Shown piece after piece: positions 23,462 to 33,761 of a stretch of 64,000 bases of DNA (positions within the stretch are counted from its first letter, which is position 1; each line of letters begins with the position of its first letter). The position numbers were made by a program, and so were the translations under genes. Under the pieces are notes generated by a model that did no database searches, was not told where the DNA came from, and worked only from the letters and a program-made list of their open reading frames with translations. Source of the DNA: Calendula officinalis (taxonomy: Eukaryota; Streptophyta; Magnoliopsida; Asterales; Asteraceae); the NCBI GenBank assembly GCA_963853835.1, contig OY970825.1, positions 32,809,670 to 32,873,669 on the forward strand, written 5' to 3'.

Positions 23462-25665
23462 TGTAACACCGTAAAATTTGAGCCATTTTTTTTTTTAAAC
23501 AATACGGAAGCGTTAATTTATAAACATAAAACGGTTTACATATTTTACATTTACATAATGGTTCAAAAGATTATAATAATTAAAAGTACGATGTTAACTT
23601 CTATACGGCTCGACAACCAAAAATATCAGAGTTTGATCAATCAAATCCCAACAAGCCAAACACCACCAAAAGCTTTCACTAACAACCTGAAAAATATTCA
23701 ACGAGGTGGGGATTAGCACAAAGCTAAGTGAATAGAATTAACAACCATATTGTATGATAATATTAACCAAGGAACAACACATTGCATTTACACTTGTTCG
23801 ACTTCCACAAGAACGAACAAGTTCTAGTTCGACTTCCACAAGAACGAACTAGTAAGTTCCAGTTCGACTTCCACAAGAACGAACTGGCAAAACAGAGGAC
23901 CGGCAACCTAAATCATTGTTGGCCTAACAATGATAACCGATAGCTCGTTTACTAAACGGTACGGTAGAACTTCCTTTAAAATAACAAATAAGTTGAAGGT
24001 CCAACTATCGTAACCGAAAGTAACCGTAGCTCAGCTGAATTCACCATAGCTGACCTCTCCTATGTGCACATACATCTATATAGCACCACTTTTAGGCAAC
24101 CAAACTATAAGTCATAGCTGTAATATTCCAACCTAAATGTCTTTTTCCAACCTAAATGCATTTTTCCAAAATTGATATTACAACACAAGTAAGATGGTTA
24201 AAACCACTCACCTTATCACTTCTTCACTTTCCACTCAGTAGTCTTATATCACTGAGTCTCTTTTCCTTTGCCTGTAATATCAATATAAACCCGATTAGTA
24301 ATCCGTAAGTTACCAAATAACCACAACACTTTGATAACTTAAGTTCAAAACAACATATGACACTTTAAAACATAATATTTGACTTACATTTTAACAAATA
24401 TGTGATTATCAAACCTATCGAGACTTTTTAAGTCAAAACTTACCAATTAACAACAATTGCTATTACAAAGTTAAAACCAACTTTACGCATCTAAAACATC
24501 ACCAATTACTTGTATGTTGTCAAACTAACAATTACTACAAAATTAGGATTCTTATAAGTCAAACTTGACCAAATAGGTGAAAACCAATTATATTAGTTAA
24601 ACATTTATACACTACATCAAAATGATAATATTTAACTAGTAATCTAGTATTCACTCAATGATACAACCAACAATCAATTAATCTTATTTTGATATTTTAT
24701 AACAAATTTAACTCTTTTTGACAAAGTCAAACTTTCAGATTTTGACTAAAGTCAAATCTCACAAAATTTACAAAACTTCTCATTTAACCAAGCACTAACC
24801 TTTATATTTGAATTTCTATGAAGTCTTCATAAAAATCAGTACTAACTAATATTTAACAAATTAACTTAAGACTACAACTTAAATACAAAATCTCAATTCT
24901 ACGATTCTATGACAACACTCATCTTCATCTTGACTAAAAATGGTGTTTTCTTGAGATTTCACCAATACAAGTTATTTTCTATCAAGAACACACATATTAT
25001 ATAACTAACGAACACATATAAATCATAGGAATTCAACAATTTTCCACTTCCTATCAAAAACCCAAAACGCTAATACCCTAGTTCTTAACTTAACAAAAGA
25101 ACTTCAATAAACTACCATAAATAAATCTTACTTACATAAGACTGGCACACTTCCGAGATTTATAGAAATTCCAAACTTGATTGATAGCAAAAAAATAGAA
25201 ATTCCAAAGTTGATTGAAGTAAGGTTCATGAGCATGTGAGGGTTTTTCAGTTTTGTTAAAACTCCAAAAGTTCTAACATGTATGTGTGTGTCGTGAGTTT
25301 CAGGCAACCAAGAAGAAAATGAGTCATTTTCCAAACAACCCACATCAAACACGTGTTCACTTAAACTCAAAAATCAATTTTTCATAATACTAAATAAATA
25401 TATGGTTCGCAGATAATCTATTTAAAATACTTACTCAACTCTAATTTTGACAACGAAGATATTTTTAGAACTTTGGTTCAAAAGTGAACTCAAATATATA
25501 AAAATCATTTTAATAGTTATATATCCCAGTTTTACTAATTTTTAACCCCGTGGTTAAAAATACAAATAATTCAAATAAATTAAATAAAATTATATAAAAT
25601 ACTAAATAATAAAATATTACTTACCGAAAGTAATAAAATACTAGGCTGAGTTTCAGGGTGTTACA
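23462..25665 (-). repeat. 3' LTR of the gypsy element
   Basis: Starts TGTAACACC and ends GGTGTTACA. Contains three tandem palindromic units at 23786-23887. The ORFs at 23423-23716 and 25128-25370 recur unchanged in the other LTR and are not genes. Confidence 0.95.
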
Positions 25666-25680
25666 AATCTCCCCCTCTAG
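25666..25680 (-). other. Polypurine tract of the gypsy element
   Basis: The minus strand reads AGAGGGGGAGATT directly before the 3' LTR. Confidence 0.85.
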
Positions 25681-28600
25681 GAAGATTCCGTCCCCGGAAT
25701 CACTACTCGGTCAAATAAAGCCGGGTAGCGATCTCTCATTTCGGTCTCCGTCTCCCAGGTCATGTCAGCACCCAAACTGTGTTTCCATTTCACTAACACC
25801 ATAGGAATTTGCTTCTTTCTTAACTTTGTTACTTTTCGGTCTAAAATTTCTATCGGTTCTTCAATTAATCGCTTCTTTGAATCAACTTTCAATTCTCGAA
25901 CCGGTAACACTTGATCTAAATTCTCGGGATTACATTTTCGCAAATAACATACATTGAATGTGTCATGAATTCCTGACAACTCAGGTGGCAAATCCAAGGT
26001 AACTGACTGATCGTTAACTATACGACGAATACGGAACGGCCCAATATATCGTGGTGCTAGTTTACCCCGTTTCCCGAATCGAATTACACCCTTCCACGGT
26101 GAAACTTTCAGATACACCATCTCATCTACTTTAAAAGTCACGGGTCTACGTTTCGGATCGGCATACATTTTCTGTCTATCCCGAGCGGCTTTCAATTTTT
26201 GTCGAGCAATAGCTACTTTATCTGCTGTCATCTGAACAATCTCGGGCCCCGCAAACTGTTTCTCTCCGGCTTCTAACCAACAAGTGGGTGTTCGACATCG
26301 TCTACCATATAACATCTCATACGGTGGCATCTTGATACTCGAATGATAAGAGTTGTTATACGCAAATTCAATCAACGGTAGGTGCGAATCCCAAGAACCA
26401 CCATATTCCAAAACACACGCCCGTAACATATCCTCGAGTGTCTGAATAGTTCTCTCGGTCTGACCGTCTGTTTGAGGATGGTAGGCGGTACTTAAATTAA
26501 CTCGTGTACCCAACTCTCGCTGTAAACTGTTCCAAAAATTAGATACAAATCTCGGATCCCGATCTGATACAATTGAAAGCGGTACACCATGTCGAGAAAC
26601 AATTTCATCAATATATAGTTGTGCCAACTTACCAAGCGAAGCCGTCTCATTTGTAGCTAGAAAATGGGCACTTTTAGTTAACCTATCAACAATAACCCAA
26701 ATCATATCATGATTCTTTTGCGTTCGAGGTAATTTCGTGACAAAATCCATCGTAATGTTGTCCCATTTCCATTCCGGAATCTCTAACTGTTTCAACGACC
26801 CGTACGGTTTCTGGTGTTCAGCTTTTACCTGAGCACAAATATGACATTTCTCAACGAACCGTGCAACGTCAGTTTTCATAGTCGGCCACCAATACAACAT
26901 CTTTAAATCATTATACATCTTTGTACTACCCGGATGAATAGATAATCGAGATTTATGTGCTTCTGATAATATTAATTCTCGTAATCCCCCAACTAACGGT
27001 ACCCAAACTCGTGATTGAAAAGTTTTTAATCCCCGAGAATCATCAACTAAATCATCTTTTCTTTTAACTAATATCTCGGTTTTCAAGTTCTCGTCTTTCA
27101 AAGCCTCAAGTTGAGTAATTTTAAGTCTATCCACCAAGTCTGAAACTATCTCAATTTTCATGAATCGAACCGTTTCTGTAGTACCTTTTCGGCTCAACGC
27201 ATCGGCTACTACATTTGCTTTACCAGGATGATATCTAATCTCACAATCATAATCTTTAATAAGTTCTAACCATCTTCGTTGTTTCATATTCAAATCTTTC
27301 TGTGTAAATACATATTGTAGACTTTTGTGGTCGGTACAAATAACACATTTTGTCCCGTATAGATAATGTCTCCAAAGTTTTAAAGCAAATATAACCGCCG
27401 CTAATTCTAAATCATGTGTCGGGTAGTTCTTTTCGTGTGGTTTTAATTGTCGTGAAGCATAAGCAATGACTCGATCACGCTGCATCAAAACACAACCCAT
27501 ACCGGCAAAAGAAGCATCACAATATACAATGAAATCCTCGGAACCTTCAGGTAACGCAAGTATCGGAGCTTGACATAATAATTGTTTCAAAGTCTGAAAA
27601 GCCTTCTCTTGTTCATCACTCCATATGTATGGTACATCTTTACGTGTCAATTTCGTTAACGGACCCGCAATTTTGGAAAAGTCTTTGATAAACCTCCGGT
27701 AGTAACCCGCTAATCCGAGAAAACTTTTGATCTCTGATGGAGTTTTCGGTGCAGACCAATTCATAACCGCTGTTATTTTAGACGGATCAACTTTAACCCC
27801 CTCGGAACAGATAACATGACCCAAAAACTGCACCTCCCGAAGCCAAAATTCACATTTTGAGAATTTGGCATATAATTGTTCACGTTTAAGTGTCTCTAAA
27901 ACCTGTCTCAAATGTGTCTCATGTTCCGATTCAGTTTTAGAATAGATTAGTATATCGTCAATAAACACAATAACAAATTTATCAAGAAAAGGACGACATA
28001 CCCGATTCATTAAATCCATAAATATAGCAGGAGCGTTTGTTAACCCAAACGGCATAACCAGAAATTCATAATGACCATACCTGGTTCGAAAAGCAGTCTT
28101 TTGAATATCATCCTCATGAACACGAACTTGATGGTATCCGGATCTCAAGTCAATTTTAGAAAAATACGAAGCCCCTTGTAACTGATCGAATAAATCATCA
28201 ATACGCGGTAACGGATATTTGTTTTTAACGGTTCTTTTATTCAACTCCCGATAATCTATACACATCCGCATCGTACCATCCTTCTTTTTAACAAATAAAA
28301 CCGGAGCTCCCCAAGGTGAGGAACTCGGTCGGATAAAACCTTTGTCTAATAATTCTTGAGTTTGTGTCATAATTTCCCGAATCTCTGATGGTGCTAACCG
28401 ATACGGTGCTCGAGCTACAGGATTAGCTCCCGGTATCAATTCTATTTTGAATTCTACCTCCCGAATAGGAGGTAACCCAGGTAATTCATCAGGAAAGACC
28501 TCCGGGTATTCCGAAACCACCCGGATATCTTGAACTATCTGTTTCTCCTTTTTAACATCAATAGCATAGGCGATATAAGACTCACACCCTTTGGCCAAAG

Positions 28601-28823
28601 ATTTTCTGGCCTTCATAAATGATATAATTGGAAAAGAAAAACGGGGTCTTTCACCACGTGCTATTACACGTGTCCCATCGGCTAAAGGAAAAGAAATAAT
28701 CTTTTTATGACATTTAATACTAGCCTTGTTTAGACTTAACCAATCCATCCCTAATACCACATCAAAGCCTGATATAGGCATTAAAAGTAAAGAAGCAGGA
28801 AAAAAAAGTACCATCAATATCAA
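25677..28823 (-). CDS. Gypsy Pol: end of protease region, reverse transcriptase, RNase H, integrase, chromodomain
   Basis: An open frame of about 1048 codons, all domains uninterrupted. Reverse transcriptase has KYPLPRIDDLF, LVMPFGLTNAP and the catalytic VFIDDILIYSK (about residue 288). RNase H starts FIVYCDASFAGMGC. Integrase has an H-H-C-C zinc region (HPGSTKMYN, CHICAQVK) and the acidic residues in MDFVTKLP, VSDRDPRF and QTERTIQTLE. The last 50 residues form a chromodomain-like segment (VLVKWKHSLGADMTWE). The apparent start methionine is not the real one: the frame is the continuation of gag across a one-base shift at 28800-28807. Except for that shift this pol looks competent. Confidence 0.95.
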   Translation of the reverse strand: MILMVLFFPASLLLMPISGFDVVLGMDWLSLNKASIKCHKKIISFPLADGTRVIARGERPRFSFPIISFMKARKSLAKGCESYIAYAIDVKKEKQIVQDIRVVSEYPEVFPDELPGLPPIREVEFKIELIPGANPVARAPYRLAPSEIREIMTQTQELLDKGFIRPSSSPWGAPVLFVKKKDGTMRMCIDYRELNKRTVKNKYPLPRIDDLFDQLQGASYFSKIDLRSGYHQVRVHEDDIQKTAFRTRYGHYEFLVMPFGLTNAPAIFMDLMNRVCRPFLDKFVIVFIDDILIYSKTESEHETHLRQVLETLKREQLYAKFSKCEFWLREVQFLGHVICSEGVKVDPSKITAVMNWSAPKTPSEIKSFLGLAGYYRRFIKDFSKIAGPLTKLTRKDVPYIWSDEQEKAFQTLKQLLCQAPILALPEGSEDFIVYCDASFAGMGCVLMQRDRVIAYASRQLKPHEKNYPTHDLELAAVIFALKLWRHYLYGTKCVICTDHKSLQYVFTQKDLNMKQRRWLELIKDYDCEIRYHPGKANVVADALSRKGTTETVRFMKIEIVSDLVDRLKITQLEALKDENLKTEILVKRKDDLVDDSRGLKTFQSRVWVPLVGGLRELILSEAHKSRLSIHPGSTKMYNDLKMLYWWPTMKTDVARFVEKCHICAQVKAEHQKPYGSLKQLEIPEWKWDNITMDFVTKLPRTQKNHDMIWVIVDRLTKSAHFLATNETASLGKLAQLYIDEIVSRHGVPLSIVSDRDPRFVSNFWNSLQRELGTRVNLSTAYHPQTDGQTERTIQTLEDMLRACVLEYGGSWDSHLPLIEFAYNNSYHSSIKMPPYEMLYGRRCRTPTCWLEAGEKQFAGPEIVQMTADKVAIARQKLKAARDRQKMYADPKRRPVTFKVDEMVYLKVSPWKGVIRFGKRGKLAPRYIGPFRIRRIVNDQSVTLDLPPELSGIHDTFNVCYLRKCNPENLDQVLPVRELKVDSKKRLIEEPIEILDRKVTKLRKKQIPMVLVKWKHSLGADMTWETETEMRDRYPALFDRVVIPGTESS

Positions 28824-30348
28824 CTTGAGCTCCAGACACAGATGTTGTGACTGGAATTATTTGACCATCGACTACCTCCACTTCCAATGGAGTAGTCACC
28901 GCAGATTTAGGTAATTTTAATTTATCACAAAAGCACATAGAAATAAATGAACGATTCGCCCCTGAATCAAATAATATACGTGCAGGAACAGAATTAACCA
29001 AAAACATACCAGTAATGACATCATCAGTGGCAGTAGCATCTTCCACCGACATCCTGAATGCTCTACCCTCAGGTGGAGGGTGAGTCTTTCTCTTTTGTGC
29101 TGTAGATGCCATCGATCCTCCAGCTGACCCAGAACCCGGAACCGAACCTGCTTTCTTATATGAAAAACATTCACTCGCTCGATGTCCCTCCTTTTGGCAA
29201 TTCCAACACACACTCCTCGGGAACCTACAATTACCGATATCATGCCCAACCTGGCCGCAACGAACACAACGAGTGGTTTGTTTTGTACACGGACCCAGAT
29301 GTGGTGATCTACAACTACTACACCAAGGCAATCGTTGACTTGAACCGCTACTTATCAGTCGACGATTAAAACTTCCCTGCCTTTGGTTTCCCTGCCAACT
29401 CCTATTTTGTTGAAACCCAGATTGTGTTTGTGTTTGTTTTGGTCTTTGAAATATCGACTTATCTTTATTTTCAACATCTTGAGCATGAAGATCTTCCTCA
29501 ATTGATTTAGCCAAAGTAAAAGCTTGTGATAGGCTACTAGCAAACCTTGTAGTTGATCGATAAACAGGTAATAGGGCTCTGACAAAATGTTGTATTTGTG
29601 AAGGCTCATCCGGCACCCATTGTTGCACAAACCGTAACTTATTATTAAACTGTTTTATTAACTCGTCAACTGTCATCCGGTTTGTCATCTTTAAATTCAA
29701 AAACTCTTGTTTAATATGATCCATCTCAAATGAACTACAATATCGAGCACATACTTTTTCATAAAATTGACTCCAAGTTATACTATCCTGTTGTTCCCTA
29801 CTAAGATGAAGTGTTATTGAATCCCACCATACTAAAGCAGCCTTTTGAAACATACGAGATGCATACTTAACTTTCAAATGGTCATCACAACCGCAAGCAT
29901 CTAAAACTTTTTCCATATGCCTCAACCAGTTTAGAGTCACACTCGGGTCATTACTACCTTCATACTCCATCGGTTTACAATCTAGAAAATGTTTATAGGA
30001 ACAGGGTGGTTTGGTTCCTGTTTGAGGAGTAAATCCTCCAAATTGTATCGGTTGAGGTTCTTGTGAGGGATATTGAAAATAAAATGTAGGTTGTGACATA
30101 CCAGATGTTGAAGTAGTAGGATTTGGTATTGGATTTTGAGTAACTGGAGGGGTCGGTATTTGTGTAGTTTGAGTGGTCGAATTCTGTTGATAACCCCTTA
30201 AAGTATCGCGCATCTCCTGTAACTGACTTTCTAGTAACCTGATACGTTCCTGAGTATCTGTTTCATTATTAAAATTTCTAGATGTTCCCACCACAACAGG
30301 GTTCTCGGGTGGAGGGATCGGAATGTTTACATCTTCATTATCTGCCAT
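28762..30348 (-). CDS. Gypsy Gag and protease
   Basis: An open frame of 528 codons from ATG at 30348. It has a retrotransposon gag domain (about residues 100-260), two CCHC zinc knuckles (CVRCGQVGHDIGNC and CWNCQKEGHRASEC, about residues 365-400) and an aspartic-protease motif ILFDSGANRSFIS (about 460). The last 20 or so residues are out of the true frame: the run of eight A's (plus strand, 28800-28807) shifts gag from pol. In relatives gag and pol form one frame, so this is a mutation, an assembly error, or less likely a frameshift site. Confidence 0.93.
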   Translation of the reverse strand: MADNEDVNIPIPPPENPVVVGTSRNFNNETDTQERIRLLESQLQEMRDTLRGYQQNSTTQTTQIPTPPVTQNPIPNPTTSTSGMSQPTFYFQYPSQEPQPIQFGGFTPQTGTKPPCSYKHFLDCKPMEYEGSNDPSVTLNWLRHMEKVLDACGCDDHLKVKYASRMFQKAALVWWDSITLHLSREQQDSITWSQFYEKVCARYCSSFEMDHIKQEFLNLKMTNRMTVDELIKQFNNKLRFVQQWVPDEPSQIQHFVRALLPVYRSTTRFASSLSQAFTLAKSIEEDLHAQDVENKDKSIFQRPKQTQTQSGFQQNRSWQGNQRQGSFNRRLISSGSSQRLPWCSSCRSPHLGPCTKQTTRCVRCGQVGHDIGNCRFPRSVCWNCQKEGHRASECFSYKKAGSVPGSGSAGGSMASTAQKRKTHPPPEGRAFRMSVEDATATDDVITGMFLVNSVPARILFDSGANRSFISMCFCDKLKLPKSAVTTPLEVEVVDGQIIPVTTSVSGAQVDIDGTFFSCFFTFNAYIRL

Positions 30349-30515
30349 ATCTGTACATCACAACATCTCAACATAATTTAGTATAAACTCGTTAGTACTC
30401 TACCTACTAACCAGAATTCATATTCACGCTAATCCCAGCTTGTCAAGAATGATTGATCCACACGAGCCATGATTTGAGAATGGTACACCTAAATGTGCAC
30501 GCATTTCCAAACCGA

Positions 30516-30528
30516 TGCTCCGATACCA
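30516..30528 (-). other. Primer binding site of the gypsy element
   Basis: Minus strand TGGTATCGGAGCA, three bases after the 5' LTR, matches the initiator-methionine tRNA site with one base changed. The identical motif occurs in the extra leader at 23446-23458. Confidence 0.85.
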
Positions 30529-30531
30529 AAT

Positions 30532-32735
30532 TGTAACACCGTAAAATTTGAGCCATTTTTTTTTTTAAACAATACGGAAGCGTTAATTTATAAACATAAA
30601 ACGGTTTACATATTTTACATTTACATAATGGTTCAAAAGATTATAATAATTAAAAGTACGATGTTAACTTCTATACGGCTCGACAACCAAAAATATCAGA
30701 GTTTGATCAATCAAATCCCAACAAGCCAAACACCACCAAAAGCTTTCACTAACAACCTGAAAAATATTCAACGAGGTGGGGATTAGCACAAAGCTAAGTG
30801 AATAGAATTAACAACCATATTGTATGATAATATTAACCAAGGAACAACACATTGCATTTACACTTGTTCGACTTCCACAAGAACGAACAAGTTCTAGTTC
30901 GACTTCCACAAGAACGAACTAGTAAGTTCCAGTTCGACTTCCACAAGAACGAACTGGCAAAACAGAGGACCGGCAACCTAAATCATTGTTGGCCTAACAA
31001 TGATAACCGATAGCTCGTTTACTAAACGGTACGGTAGAACTTCCTTTAAAATAACAAATAAGTTGAAGGTCCAACTATCGTAACCGAAAGTAACCGTAGC
31101 TCAGCTGAATTCACCATAGCTGACCTCTCCTATGTGCACATACATCTATATAGCACCACTTTTAGGCAACCAAACTATAAGTCATAGCTGTAATATTCCA
31201 ACCTAAATGTCTTTTTCCAACCTAAATGCATTTTTCCAAAATTGATATTACAACACAAGTAAGATGGTTAAAACCACTCACCTTATCACTTCTTCACTTT
31301 CCACTCAGTAGTCTTATATCACTGAGTCTCTTTTCCTTTGCCTGTAATATCAATATAAACCCGATTAGTAATCCGTAAGTTACCAAATAACCACAACACT
31401 TTGATAACTTAAGTTCAAAACAACATATGACACTTTAAAACATAATATTTGACTTACATTTTAACAAATATGTGATTATCAAACCTATCGAGACTTTTTA
31501 AGTCAAAACTTACCAATTAACAACAATTGCTATTACAAAGTTAAAACCAACTTTACGCATCTAAAACATCACCAATTACTTGTATGTTGTCAAACTAACA
31601 ATTACTACAAAATTAGGATTCTTATAAGTCAAACTTGACCAAATAGGTGAAAACCAATTATATTAGTTAAACATTTATACACTACATCAAAATGATAATA
31701 TTTAACTAGTAATCTAGTATTCACTCAATGATACAACCAACAATCAATTAATCTTATTTTGATATTTTATAACAAATTTAACTCTTTTTGACAAAGTCAA
31801 ACTTTCAGATTTTGACTAAAGTCAAATCTCACAAAATTTACAAAACTTCTCATTTAACCAAGCACTAACCTTTATATTTGAATTTCTATGAAGTCTTCAT
31901 AAAAATCAGTACTAACTAATATTTAACAAATTAACTTAAGACTACAACTTAAATACAAAATCTCAATTCTACGATTCTATGACAACACTCATCTTCATCT
32001 TGACTAAAAATGGTGTTTTCTTGAGATTTCACCAATACAAGTTATTTTCTATCAAGAACACACATATTATATAACTAACGAACACATATAAATCATAGGA
32101 ATTCAACAATTTTCCACTTCCTATCAAAAACCCAAAACGCTAATACCCTAGTTCTTAACTTAACAAAAGAACTTCAATAAACTACCATAAATAAATCTTA
32201 CTTACATAAGACTGGCACACTTCCGAGATTTATAGAAATTCCAAACTTGATTGATAGCAAAAAAATAGAAATTCCAAAGTTGATTGAAGTAAGGTTCATG
32301 AGCATGTGAGGGTTTTTCAGTTTTGTTAAAACTCCAAAAGTTCTAACATGTATGTGTGTGTCGTGAGTTTCAGGCAACCAAGAAGAAAATGAGTCATTTT
32401 CCAAACAACCCACATCAAACACGTGTTCACTTAAACTCAAAAATCAATTTTTCATAATACTAAATAAATATATGGTTCGCAGATAATCTATTTAAAATAC
32501 TTAGTCAACTCTAATTTTGACAACGAAGATATTTTTAGAACTTTGGTTCAAAAGTGAACTCAAATATATAAAAATCATTTTAATAGTTATATATCCCAGT
32601 TTTACTAATTTTTAACCCCGTGGTTAAAAATACAAATAATTCAAATAAATTAAATAAAATTATATAAAATACTAAATAATAAAATATTACTTACCGAAAG
32701 TAATAAAATACTAGGCTGAGTTTCAGGGTGTTACA
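30532..32735 (-). repeat. 5' LTR of the gypsy element
   Basis: 2204 bp, matching 23462-25665 at constant offset 7070 with one substitution noticed. The palindromic minisatellite is at 30856-30957. Confidence 0.95.
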
Positions 32736-32736
32736 T

Positions 32737-32961
32737 TGTGTTACACAGATGAAAGAAGGATATATAAAGACTGATAGAACCAAGCATATACCCCCAAGAT
32801 TTTTCTCATACACTCAAGACTTGATAAAGGAAAATCCAATCGAAATGAAATACGTCCAATCTAATAATAATTCAGCAGATCTTTTCACAAAGTCACTCCC
32901 TACTGTAATGTTCAGAAAACATGTTCACAGTATTGGAATGCGACATGTTCATCAGATGTGA
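32737..32961 (+). pseudogene. Copia RNase H C-terminus, right of the gypsy insertion
   Basis: The frame continues copia RNase H with QMKEGYIKTDRTKHI and ends SADLFTKSLPT...HVHQM. About 70-80 residues normally found between GYVFMSGG and this point are missing on both sides of the gypsy element, so copia sequence was lost together with gypsy sequence at the left junction. Confidence 0.9.
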
Positions 32962-33104
32962 TAGATGTCTACATGAGGGGGAATCAACTATACACTGCAC
33001 TCTTTTTCCCTTCGCTAAAGTTTTTTCCCACTGGGTTTTCTTTAGCAAAGGTTTTTAACGAGGCAGTACTTTAAAGTTGAACTCTGGCTTGAATAATTAC
33101 CATC

Positions 33105-33114
33105 CAAGGGGGAG
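33105..33114 (+). other. Polypurine tract of the copia element
   Basis: CAAGGGGGAG lies directly before the 3' LTR. Confidence 0.8.
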
Positions 33115-33435
33115 TGTTATAATATGAATATATCTACATATGCAATAATGTAGATAAACTATGCTACTAGTTGGATGATCAATTAGTCAAGATTTTTTGT
33201 CTAATCCAATTAATGTTTTACCCAAATACATATGTTGTATTACTCACCAAGTATGGGTTCATGGGTAACAAATTTAGTATAAATATCAATGTATGTGAAG
33301 ATGTAAAAATGCACCTCATAATACACTTGCATAAGTGATTTAAATCCTCTCAATCTATTTTGTTTCTTACTTTTATAATCTTCAAGTTCTTTGATCAATA
33401 ATTAATAGGGTCTTAATTAAAGTTAATTTATAACA
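33115..33435 (+). repeat. 3' LTR of the copia element
   Basis: TGTTATAATATG...TTATAACA, 321 bp, about 3-4 percent different from the left LTR by eye. Confidence 0.9.
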
Positions 33436-33761
33436 TAAAACATATTGTAGTGTTACATTTTTTTTTGTGACAAATATTAATCTAGTGTTCAATACTATTT
33501 ATCTCTGCAATGAGATTTGAACCACCATAAGAATGTAGATACCAATGAAATTAAAACTGAAGCCGAACCCATACCACACGGACTATCGTGACATTTAAGC
33601 TTTATTATTATATTTTCAAACTTTTAATCTTGACCGTTAACTTCATTCAACAACCTTGTTCTCTACCACACGATCTATCTACCACTTCAATTTCCTCCAT
33701 AAATTGTTTCAGGCAAGTCATAATTCACAACTGTCAGTCAAGTCAGCACAACCGTCCTACA
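33436..33761 (+). promoter_or_regulatory. Short space between the copia 3' LTR and the chalcone isomerase start
   Basis: Only 326 bp separate the LTR from the ATG. This holds the likely 5' UTR (pyrimidine- and CA-rich, 33640-33760) and perhaps the core promoter. The copia insertion must have displaced more distal promoter sequence by almost 16 kb. No specific factor site is claimed. Confidence 0.45.

Larger units (their letters stand above)
23260..32735 (-). mobile_element. Young Ty3/gypsy chromovirus (Tekay/Del-like) with an extra truncated leader
   Basis: Read on the minus strand: 5' LTR 32735-30532, primer site, gag, pol with chromodomain, purine tract, 3' LTR 25665-23462, and then a second copy of the primer site, leader and first six gag codons (23461-23260). 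That copy is joined directly to copia sequence. The LTRs are 2204 bp each with one difference seen by eye (25434 C, 32504 G). The right edge abuts copia RNase H; no target duplication is found on the left because the left end is a deletion junction. The C-terminal chromodomain suggests targeting to heterochromatin. Confidence 0.94.

Noticed and set aside
23423..23716. 97-codon ORF repeated at 30493-30786, and an 80-codon ORF at 25128-25370 repeated at 32198-32440
   Set aside because: They lie in the two gypsy LTRs and their edges; duplication reflects the LTRs and no protein family is recognised.
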